Assembly (NCBI RefSeq): GCF_037975245.1
Contig: NC_092579.1
Location: forward strand, 7,565,001-7,629,000
Length of the DNA: 64,000 nucleotides
Reading direction: 5' to 3'
Source of the DNA: Apostichopus japonicus
Taxonomy: Eukaryota > Echinodermata > Holothuroidea > Aspidochirotida > Stichopodidae
Part shown: positions 12,701 to 24,700 of the stretch, piece by piece
How positions within the stretch are numbered: position 1 is the stretch's first letter
How the letters are laid out: each line of letters begins with the position of its first letter
Program-made: the position numbers and the translations under genes
Notes under the pieces: model-generated
Seen by the model: the letters and a program-made list of their open reading frames with translations, nothing else
Told to the model about the DNA's origin: nothing
The model's database searches: none

Positions 12701-15700
12701 AGCTCCTTCTTGTATCTGGTGAGAAATATTCAGAGATGCTATAGTATTTGATAACAGAGTAACAACAAATAGTACAGAAAGAAGTACAGTGTCTCAATAT
12801 TTATTCTGTAGTTTAAAGATAGTTGTACTATCAAGGGATATTTTACTTCCACGTTACACATTCAATAATGTTGTGTAAAAGTAAGTTGGCCTGACGTTTC
12901 GATCCTAGCAGGATCTTCTTCAAAGTCTAAAATGAATTCAATAATGTTCATAGAATTTTGTTAAACTATAAATACACTGACTAGCATTCCATTTTGCCAA
13001 TTTTTTGTTGCTCTTTTCAAAATTTGTCCACTTTTCTTTTACAACAAATATAGAAGGTGACCAGTGATACTTGTCAGTTTGTGTTTCATCATTTAATTTT
13101 ACATATTCGACTGTGTTAAGTTAATCCAATAACATCCAAAACGTTCTTAATTGAACAGAGTTCTCCGACATTCTGACATTTTTGGGTTCCATTGTATCAC
13201 CAAATGTATCGAAACCTTTTACCCCTAGCCAGAGACCTTCATTGCAAATTAGATTCTATAATGATATGTACTATTCTATTGCTTGCAATGCATCTTTTTT
13301 GGTTAGACCAGGAGGTCACAAATAATCGTGTGACATTCCGACATAGGAAACGTATTGCCTAACCAGACAGGAAGTATATATCTATAGGTTGTTGTGTTGT
13401 CTTTCTCTTTTGCACAGATCAAGATTTTTATCTCTCTCGACATGTTAGACCGTAATATATACCTTCTGGTTCCCCATTCCCCACCGATTCTCCCCTCTCC
13501 CTCCTCCTCACCCCCCCCCCCCCCATATGCATATGAACTTCAGAACATTCCTAACAAACGAAAAATATATTAACTTTTTTTACTAAGGCCACATGAAATG
13601 AGGTGGGGGTGGGTGGGTGTGAGGTGTGGTTCGTGTAAGGTGTGAAGGTGTGGAGGTGGTGGGGTGAGTGTGGATGGGTAGGGGTGGGAAGAGGAGGGAA
13701 AGGAATAGCTAAACATATTCAAGTACAATAACTTGGAACAAGTTTTTTAGACATTACTACTTAACCCTGCTTGAATTCAAAAGTTAAAAGTTGAATGATT
13801 CACAATGAGATTCATCAGCATTGATTAACTTCATCTTTCTCTTGTGAGTTGATTTAGTTTCCTTTCCTCTCAACTCACTCTTGAATGTACAATAAATGCG
13901 GAAGTCTTCCCTAAACTTCCTAGTCATAGGCTCAGTGTTCACTTTCGTGTCGTCACTCCCCAAATCTCACTGTAGACCATTTCATTATTATTACTACTGT
14001 AGGTACCATGTATTGCCACCAAATTTTAGAAGTTTAAAAAATGGCCAAATGGTTCCTAAAATAATCTCTCATCGCTTTGAATCATCCAAAGGCTGTGATA
14101 AGTTGTCGATTGTAAGGAAAGTCAAGGCAGTTACTGTAACTATCACAGTGATATAGTATAGTGCTCTGGAATTCACAACAAAAGAGGTGTTAAAAGGTTT
14201 TCCAATGGTTACCGATTTTGTCCGTTGCCAGGCCACTTTGAGGTGATGCTGTTCCTCTTTTTAATTGTAATTAATAAAATTTGCTTTAACATCATCTACA
14301 TTAACAAGAGAAATTGAAACGTTCCACCCTTCTATCTTAGTCTTTTCAGTCGAACCCAATTACGTACTTAACTCATGAATACTTATATTTGAGTGAACTT
14401 TAACCTCTGTTTATGTATTCCTGTTTTCAGTCATTGAGGAGAGTGGAGTCAGGCTAAAATTAACAGTGACAGACACCCCTGGCTTTGGAGACCACATTAA
14501 CAATGAAAACTGGTATGGACCGTTCCTTGCGTTGTATCACTCTACATGTATACCCTTGATATTTCTGGATGATGGTAGAAAATTGATAAACCTCATAGTT
14601 TTAATGTATTTTACATGCAGTTGGTAGGCAAAGTGAATATACGAAAAATGACGGTTGCATTTCTGAAATGTCAGAATATTCAACCACTCGCAGAAGGTTG
14701 ATGAAAATGTTTTCGCTCTTATCAAGTTGTACCTAACCCGGTTGGTTTTGCACGGATCATTTACCGATAAATTATGTTTGTATGGACATGTTGTACATCC
14801 TACTTTCATGAGCCTGACTTAAATAATGATCCTACTTTTTACCGCTCTTTCCTCATTCTCAGTTGGATCCCCATCATAGAGTACATCAACGAACAGTACG
14901 AAAAGTATTTATCAGAGGAGATAAGCATCACCCGTAAGAAACACATCCCAGACAGCAGGGTACACGTCTGCCTCTATTTTGTTGCTCCGACGGGACACAA
15001 GTAAGTCTATCAGGAGATGGAGAATAATGTCTCATCAGGGGTCTAGTGGTGGGGGTGGGGGTGGGGGGTTTGTGGAGGGTGTACACTCCTCATCTCAACT
15101 TCACACATAACCTGAAAACTAGTTCACAAAACCTTGTCGGTAGTCCCTAATTAAATACCTAATGTATAGGCTAAGTATGCATTGGAATGCACTATTACTG
15201 ATCTACAATTTTAATTTCTGTCGGTGGACCTCATTGCCAGTACCCCATCGTTTTTTTAAAATCCTGGCTCCTCCTATGCTAGTAGTACTGCATTGGCCAC
15301 CTGTTTCCGCTGACATCACAAACATCCACCGTAGGTTTTGGTGAAAGTGAATTCTCTGTCCTGTGGGATCATTGTAAAAGTCTATAGAATTAAGTTTGAT
15401 TCAATGAGTCAATTTTATTGGTCTTTTGAGCCGGAAATTTCAAAGACTCAACTCGATACATTTAGAATCTAATTTCTAAGAATGTTCTGGAAGAAGAAAC
15501 AAAAGCAAGAAGGAAAACAGAAACTGAAAAAGTTCTTAAAGTTTTTTCATAAAATACAAATTAAATGGAAGAAGGCTGGTAGATGTTTTAAATGGACATA
15601 AGATGTTGCTTTGAACAGGGTAGAAAATTGTTCTAGGATTGAGTAGGTGAATAGGACATCTGGTATCTGTTTATCTCCATGGAAACTAGCTTTGTAAGAA

Positions 15701-18700
15701 GTTATTGGTCACGGAAGGAAAGTATAATATCATGATTTCCTGCTGACATGGAACCATAGTGGAAAAGAGCAAAAATAGAAAAATGTATGGCTAGAACAGG
15801 ATTTGAACTAGTTACCTCTGGGTTACAGCACTCTCAACTAAGGGCTGGATACCACAGTTGGTAGAGCGCTGGGTTTGTAACCCAGAGGTCACTGATGCAA
15901 ATCCAATTTCAGCCGTAAATTTTGTTCTCTTGCCATTTCTAAATTTCCTAGTCAGTTTCCAAATTTCATTGATATATATAATGGAACAGTGGTGTAATAT
16001 TTTCATGTCCATTTGAGGCAATTTAACCGCTAAGAGCTTTTATTAGTGGCCGTGGAAATGTTTCGTGGTAGTTAATGCAGACTTAAGACCTAAGATCTGG
16101 TCGCTTAAAGGTCATCTGTATGACCTATAAATAGTTGCGATTGCAATTAGTTTTCATAAATTTCTTCCTGTATGTTTTACGCCTTGAGAGTTACATATCA
16201 ATTCCTTTCTTTCTAAAATGCACACTAAACATGCTTCAAAATAGCCCTCTTACTGACCAACGCGTATGACTCATCACCTTGACCGAAAATCCTGTGGCTC
16301 TGTGTGGACAAGTTGTTTGGACTATTCCATTCATCAGGGGGGTCTTAAACGGTGTTTCTATAATTGTAGGATTGCATTAGATGAATTAATTGGTACTTAC
16401 TTGCTTCAATATTTATGATGCATATTCCACGGTCATTTTCTTTGAAATAATATTGAGTTCAATAAAATGTGACGTTTTGAAAGCGAAACTTGGCTGTGGC
16501 GATGTAGGTGAGCACTGTGCATTGCGTAGCTGTACCCTATTGCAGAGTACAGGATACACATATGACGTAATGGCGTGCCCACCGAAGAAAGCGAAACTTG
16601 CATTTTTCTTAGAAGACATTCGATTGGATTGTACTTGGTCCGATTGAAGACAGTGACCAATTAAAATGAATTTAACAGCAATGTAAAGTTAAGAAAAAAT
16701 CCTTTCCAAAACCGTTTGAACTAAATTTGTCAATGAATATTCAAGAGGATGGTTACGCAAACAAAGTACGGCTATCAAATGGTGATTTTCTTCAGTATTT
16801 ACTGTGTGTTTTCAATGAGGGTTTTGACTTCTATATTTATTAACCTTGCATCGTAAATCACCGAAGTCCGGTGGAATTTTGAACTGTATTGTTAAGAAAA
16901 TAACAGAACTTTAGAGACAACACATTTCTCTGTTTAGTGCCGTTTGAACTAAGTTATTTCGGTATTAACTTTTCACGCTATGGCTGTAGGAAAATGGTCT
17001 ATATGGTAAAGTCATAGGCCTAAAACTGCGGCGGTCGAACTCAGTTCGCGTGCCGCACAAGGAATGGCACTAAGGAATTGATATGTTTCCAGACATTGAG
17101 TAGTGTCAAGTTCGATGAGTAGTAGCAGTACGAAATTGGACGCTCGAATGATGAACTTTTTAAAGAGAAAGGTAAAAAGACAAAGATTGAAAAATGGCAC
17201 CCGCAGAGGCAGCTTTCATGTTAGCATTCCCCTCCACTTAGACCTCTCCCCACTCCCCCTCCCCTCTCTCTGGCTGTGGTATTGGACTCCTTACTTTCTC
17301 TTTTATTCCATTGTTTTAGTGTTTTTGTATCATAGCAACAGGAAGTTTTGCTTTCATGTTCACTTTTAATAACAGGTTGTTTTTTGTTGAGGCAGATTTA
17401 AAGTAAATAATTAGATATGAAATAGCTTCAGATTGAAAAGTGAAATTGTGAAGCCTCTCAGGGAACCTTGTTTGGCTAGATTGAAAATATACTTTAGAAG
17501 CATAGAAAACTAGAACAATAGCTATTGTACTTGTTGATTGAGTTCCAGAGTTCAAAGGTTATTGGGACATGTGAAAATAATGTCAAGTCTAACGTGTGAC
17601 AGAAAATGATTTAACAGTGACGTAAAATTTGGGGGATAATTTAGGGTACTAAATTTCCAAATTATTAATGTTTAATAGCATTAGCTTTAGGTTTAATCCT
17701 GGCAATGCGTTTTTACAGTAATGCATAAAGCACTATATAGCTCTGAATACACAGTGCACAGTAACAAATTAATAAGTGTACAGTTACTAATTAGCAATAT
17801 ACAATTATTAATTAGCAGTGTACAAATGGAATTGAAAGTTTATGGTAATGGATTAACAGCGCTTTAGGTTAATGAATTGGGAGAGAATGATAATGACTAA
17901 AGAAGTTACAGTAATAAATAGACAGTAAATTGTCAAAGCTAAGCAATACGCAGTAACAGAAAAGGAAAGTAGGCAGGGATACATATCCAATGTTTTATGC
18001 TGTGCAGTACCCACCCATATGAAGGTGTGGTGCATATTACTATATCATATAACATACACGTTAATGAATCGTCGTTTGTCCCATTACTGTCAGGAGAGAT
18101 GCCTTGTATACCGTTTAGAAATATTGTTTCTTGTTTGGTTACTTTAATTGTAAAATAACAGGTAACGATTAGTGACTTGAGTAAAACAAAGTGAAATTGT
18201 TTGGCAGGAAAGTACTTTCTTATTGTTTTAGTAATTAAATGTAGCCTGTTGATTAGCTTGATTTCCAACATGTTTCAGAGAAGCAGCAACGATTGTAGTC
18301 TAAAGGTATGTCTACCTATGTAGAAGAAGAGGAAGGAAATGTTTTGAAGTTTGGGAATGAACTATTTGAAGTTGAAAAGTCATTTTTAGAATAACATAAC
18401 TTCATTTCTTTAGGTGGCAGTCCTTGCTTAATATTTTTGTTTCTGCTTGGAGACCATGTCACTGTACTATGTAGGTATTATCCTTGCCCATCCACTTGGC
18501 AGATTTTGTTGTTCTTTCGCCTACTCTGTGATCAATTGACAAAATGTGTTTTAAGGCTCTTGAAATAATGAAGTAGGAGTACTAATGTCCAATCGAATTG
18601 GATTTGTAGGGAGAGAGAGAGTGCATCCAGTCGGTCACTTTGTTGGGTATTTATTGTCTTAAAGAGGGCGAAGGTAGACAGTCGTGAGAATTATTGACTT

Positions 18701-21700
18701 ATTGAATTTTGATGTGGAATGACGAAAATTTCAATGAAAATGAATCACCAGTCATCATCATGCTAATAGTACAATGACAGGCAACTAATATTTTCAAATT
18801 TTGTGCAGCAGGCTCTTAAAGGCATTGAAGGCTTGCTCTGAAAAAGTTAACTTTCCGTTGCTTGCAAATGACGTTTCTTCTTGTCGCTACAAAATGCAGA
18901 CAGTAATGAAACGTGATACCTTGTTATCTTTTATCTAGACCTGAGATGTCCACGCTGCTATGTACACTGTGTTGTGGGTATTGACCGTAGTTGTATGTAT
19001 TGACTTTACACTAGTGTCTAATTACCGACGGTAGCAAGCTGTGTGTGTATTTTCTGGGATAGATGGTGGTGTCTAACACTTCTGTTACACCTCATTCGAA
19101 ACTAGGTCAGATTACCGGCATGCAGTGTTCGATTTTTCCGGTATCGCATCGCAAAATGCGATCCAAAACGACAAACTTGCGAGACGTTTCCAAATCAGCA
19201 TCGCACATTGTGCCGATTTGTGCGATACAAATTCCTAGTCAGATTTGGGAGCAAACACTCAAACCTTAACTTACGAACTGTCGATCACAATGTAGAAGTT
19301 ATAATTTATTGAGTTTATACTCAATGTACAACTTATTCACTTGACCGTATAGCGAAAAAAAAACCTGAAAAAATAATATCCTACCATAGTTAAGTGTAAA
19401 GCAAATAGCCTAACCACCTGATCGGCGGTTACGGATCTCACGTAACTAAAAGGTTCCCTGGCAACGTGCCAAAAAAATGTTAACAAACAGGTGTTACACA
19501 GGGGATGAGCTCACAGTTGTTGGGAAGGTACCTGGGCAAATTCGCAGCACATGTACCGTGGTACAGTAGTTGGGTATAGGGTTAAACACTGCAGTTGTAA
19601 AAATGTACGCATAGTGCACGCTATTCATTGTTAGGCAGTCTAGAAACGGGGCTTTGCTGAACGTTGTTTGTTTCATAATATCGGAAGTTTTGTAAGTTGC
19701 ACTTTTTAAAGATTGAAAGACAGATTAAATCTGTTTTCATTTTATAACATAATATAGCTACTTTAACTTGTCATTTTAAAATTTTCATCAGTTTCGTGAC
19801 AGTTTAAATAAAAAAAGTTGTCAGTATTTTGCATCCTCAACTGCGAATTTTTTCATCGCCAGACATCGCAAAAATGACAACAATTTTCGGGGGCTTTCGC
19901 CCCCAGGATCCCCACGAGGGGTTCTACCCTATGACCCCACCATAGCCCTAAGACGGGCCCCTGGACACCACGCCTTTATGCTTGCACGTTACGCGTGCTA
20001 GGCAGGCGAACACCGGCGGGAAATCGACAGTGTGTTCGCGGGAAATTGAACAAGGTTTTCCAACACTGCTGAACTGTGCAGTTACTGTATGCATCATGTT
20101 CAAGGTTTTCACGGAGGCCTTTGAGGAAATGAATGGTTAGTACAGTGTATATATGCTGCACTAATGCTGTGTGTAGGCCAAGGTTCACGAAGGTCATTGG
20201 TTATATTCGCGCGCCGTAGACGTGTTTTTAGATGTTACGGAGAGTCAGGTTTCCATGGATATTAATCGAAAATGAATCTGAGTTTAACTGACGCTAAAGA
20301 AATGGATCGTCTTGGGCAGATTAACAAATCATTGCAAGTAAAAATAAGTACAGGTAGCTCTGCTGTTAAAAAGAAAAGTTCAATATCGGTTTGCTGTTAT
20401 CGGCAATTAGGCAAAATTTTACCGATACCGATATGCTGCCGATATTGCAAATATCGGCCGATACCGACATTGAAAACGATTATCGTAGCAACACTAGTAT
20501 AAATAATAATAATAAACAAACATCTTCTAGTTAATACATTGATCGCCAACATTTGGTCCGTTTTGTGGTAATTTCAAAACTGCTATTCAATATTGGGGAA
20601 CTGCTATGCAACAAAAATATTGTATAGCAATTGTCGAAATTTGTTGCTATGCAATTTTTTGACCATAAGTCGAACACTGCCGGCATGAGACTTTTCTTTG
20701 TGTGCAAGTCTTCACACCCTTTAATTTCCTCTGCTATAACATCCTGTGGTTCCTGTGTATAAAAATTGCTAAACTTTATGTTTGTGTAGCAAATTTGACC
20801 AGTTTGGATAGCAATTTGCTATATGTGATCTGGATGTGTACCTGCTATGTATCTTTAAACTTGTACAGCAATTTGACCATTTTGCAAAGCATTTTTGTGA
20901 AGCGGTACTGGATGAATTAATCCCTGTAGGGTGGCTGTCTCGCAACTGTGTTACTGTTGGTCAATATGGACATTTTTAGTTTGGATGGGATGAAGGGATA
21001 TTTGAATGATTAATGCAAAGTAAAGACATCTTAATAGTTTTGAAAATTAATCTGCTCCAACTTCTGCAGACCTGTGTTACTAAACTATATATGAGATTTT
21101 GTCCAACTAAAAATCAAGGTGACCTCAGATTGCATTTTGAAAGGAAACGGAAAGTAGTGAAGTACTCTGAACTAGATTTTCAAAATTGGCTATATTTTGC
21201 AGTGGGCGTTTTTTGTGAGTGTTACCTTGTAGTGTCTCTGTCTCATGTGACTTGACAACAATTTCCTCTGAAAATAGATGTTGAAGTGAAAGTGCTTTGT
21301 GGTTAAATGTTCAGTGTGCTGGATGGCCATGAACTCCCTGGTGTAGCTTCTGGTAAATAATTCGATTGTAAACATGCATTGTGGGAAAGAGATGATTGGT
21401 TGAAGGACGTTCGGAGGAAATTGCTCTCAACAAATCAATAAATTGACAAAATTTTCTATTTAGTAAAACTGAGGCCTTTTTTGTTTATGAAACTTTGAGT
21501 GGTTTTTGTTCAGTTGAAATTATTGTGTTTCTGGGAGCAAGTTTGATAGAATTACTGTACTTCTCAACGACCATGGATGAACACATAACACTATGACAGG
21601 GCATAAAATACATCTACACTTCAACAGAGGAAGAGGAGAAAAGGTGAGGGTGGGCGGGGGGGGGGGGGGTTTGTGAGAGAAGAATGGCAGTTGGCAATTC

Positions 21701-24700
21701 TTGGACCTACTTTTGGAAGGCTACGTATTAAAGTTTATAATATTGAACCAGTTTTTCTTAAGGTATTATTTTCAGTTCATGTTTCTTTTGGGAGCTGTCT
21801 GAAACTTTGGAAGGCCTATCCATGCATTCCTTTTTATGCAGATTTAAGTTCCCAGTCATTATTGGTTCCTTTTTTTCTCATTCTAGTTGTGACCATGCTG
21901 AGGTCTAACTTTATTTGAAATCTTGTTTATGTGTATCAGTTCTTCAAGTTCACCCTGCGTGTCGTCTCAGACTGCGCATGTTTATTCAATCCCTGAGTCA
22001 TTGTAATGGTTGTTTCTACAATGTCTCTCCTCTGTCTCAGTCGGTCTCCTCCTGTATATATATATGTATGGTTTGCAACTTAACCACAATAGTTTATTTC
22101 TTCAACTTTCCGTTGAGGGGCCAAGATATATATCTGTGGGCTTCCTGGTAAATGACAACCTTTTGTGACTCGATCAAATGAAAAGTTTTGTCAGGGAGAG
22201 ACTTTGGTTTCCTTCATTACTCACTGGCACCCCATCAGTCTCTGCTGGTTTATTTGTTAAGAGGCCTTACCTTAATATATATGAGAAAAGGTTTTATGCT
22301 CTCTAGACTTAATGAAATATGGCTGGAATATTCATTATAATGAAACCAGACAGACAGACAACATAATAAGCAATGTGCTATAACTTGATTCAAATGAGTT
22401 GTGTGGTTTTCACATCAAATAGGTACTTTCTTGTTGCCATGGCAACAGCAAATATATTTTCACTTCCATGTCTCAGTCCAATAAACACCGTTGGAATAAT
22501 AAAATGTCTTTAGGGAACAAATGAGGGCAAATTTCTTCTTTGAATTAAAGAAGCTGAATACTTCTGGCGGGTAGAACAAGAATCTTTAAACAATCTTTTT
22601 GAAATGTGACTCTTCAAGAGGTCAGTATTCTGACAACAGTATTGTCTATCCACTGAAACATTCTTTGTCCTAATTTATTTCAAATCAAATAATATCATTT
22701 AAGGTCATCAGTCTTAACGGCAAATTGTTGAAAATTTGCTAAAAACTGGCTCAAAAGCTGTCAAATATTTACTTTCCTGGAGATGATGATGCTGATCATT
22801 AAGGGATGTTGATTTGTACAATCGAATGTCTCAGTAGCCAAAATGCCTCGAAAGGAGGCAGGATCTGATCAAAACTAGGATAAAATTAATACCATTTTCT
22901 GGTAGTTCTATTTTGTGGATATAAACTAAAATTGCTGGTTGAATGCTTGAATGTGAGTGGCCATTACATTCCCCTTTAGTGCATATTTGAGGACAATGTT
23001 GATGACCTTTATCCTTTTTGCAGTACTTAACTTCATAAGCTGTAACCTTTCTTGACCTTTTGCTCTCCCAAAGTATTCCTTGGAGATTAATACCTCGAAG
23101 ATATTCCTAAGTATGGACGAGTGTTACATTTTATAAAGAATCAGATTTCATTGAGCATTGTGCTTGAAAGGAAGATGCTGTCAGGAGAAGGTGTTGTGGC
23201 ATTAAAGAATAATAAGATTTGGAGATGGTCGCACTCAAAGAATTGCATGGTTTCTACCATGGTGAGCAGATGGTCGCACTCAAAGAATTGTATGGTTTCT
23301 ACCATGGTGGGCAGATGGTCGCACTCAAAGAATTGCATGGTTTCTACCATGGTGAGCAGATGGTCGCACTCAAAGAATTGCATGGTTTCTACCATGGGGA
23401 GCAGATGGTCGCACTCAAAGAATTGCATGGTTTCTACCATGGTGAGCAGATGGTCGCACTCAAAGAATTGTATGGTTTCTACCATGGTGGGCAGATGGTC
23501 GCACTCAAAGAATTGTATGGTTTCTACCATGCTTAGACCACAATTATAAATCATTTTAGCATATCTACTGAATCACATTATAGACATACAAAATTTCCAA
23601 CCATGGTTTGGTTTATCTAAAATTCAAGGCATACTGTCAGGTATTGTTTTTCTAAATGCCATTTATTTCCTCTTTTCATCCACAGTCTGAAACCATTGGA
23701 TATCGAGGTCATGAAGAGATTAGATAAAGTATGCAATGTGATGCCAGTCATCTCCAAAGCTGACACTCTAACAATAGAAGAGCGGGCCACCTTTAAAAAC
23801 AGGGTACGTGGATTAGTATGGAACATGTATGAGAGAGGGTGGATGCATGGTCTGAGCAAGGGCTGAGAATATAGTAGAAAAGGGTGTAGGGGTATGATGG
23901 CACACTGGGTGAATTTGGAGAGTTTTCTCGGGTGAATGTTATGGAGTGCACCATTAATTTGGGTGACGGTATGTTCATACAAAAGGTTTTAGGATGAGAG
24001 AAGAAACAGTTGGCAAAGAAAGAGGGGGTAAGTTTTTATTTGGTAATAAGGTATGTACTGGAGATACTAGGATGTGGGATATGTCCCTGGTTGGTAGAAA
24101 GGTTAATACTTATGGGATATTGGGGACTTTCTGATCAGCTTGAATATAAACTTTGATGTGGATTGTGACATTTTGCTAGTTTTTAAGCATGATGGGAATT
24201 ATTATTATATTTACAAATCTTGTCTATCAGTAAAAACATATTTTGCTTGTATATTGTTTCTTATATCCTCTGGTGCATGGTAGGAGGATTTTTTTCTTGA
24301 GGGGTGGGGATGGGGGATCCTAAAAAGGTAAAAATTCTACCAAAACACAGTTAAAAGTCACATACAAATCACAGTTTCACAGTTCAACCAGGTTTGTGTT
24401 ATTCTTCCAGATGGGTGGAACAAGGAGGTAACCTTGTACAGCGCTAATAATTAATATTCTGATAGTTTGAAGGTGAATTGTTCTCTGTTATGGTTTATGT
24501 AATGGTTGTTATATATAAAGTTACTGTAAAATGCAGAAAATAGCAAATAAAATAAAACTTAAATATGACATGCAGATGTTTGATATTTTTGACATGAACT
24601 GTGACATTTGACCTGTGTCACTGTCTATAAGTAGGTGCCACTTTCTGTCAATCTGTGCGACTGCCTATCAATCAGTGTGACTGTCTTTCATACTGTGCCA

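Larger units (their letters stand above)
11591..14430. other. Septin introns flanking the P-loop exon
   Basis: Two introns (11591-12399 and 12541-14430) around the exon at 12400-12540. The first holds nothing I recognise. The second contains a dispersed-repeat fragment at 12873-12935, a 13-base poly-C tract near 13511 and a G-rich block at 13600-13695. Confidence 0.75.
15001..23685. other. Septin intron, 8.7 kb, with nested transposons
   Basis: Contains back-to-back tRNA-like sequences (15787-15913), a CpG-rich patch around 17028-17065, a MITE split by a hAT element (18816-20724), a palindromic RFX-type X-box (22433-22446) and a 45-bp minisatellite (23224-23538). The preceding 350-bp intron (14513-14862) holds nothing notable. 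Confidence 0.75.

Noticed and set aside
15842-15913. Functional tRNA-Thr gene
   Set aside because: D-arm and T-arm are disrupted (TGCAAAT instead of TTCAAAT) and no terminator-like T-run follows closely; treated as SINE or pseudogene.
23121-23554. 142-, 137- and 105-codon frames over the 45-bp repeat
   Set aside because: Three frames on two strands are open at once, which is the mark of a tandem repeat with period divisible by three.
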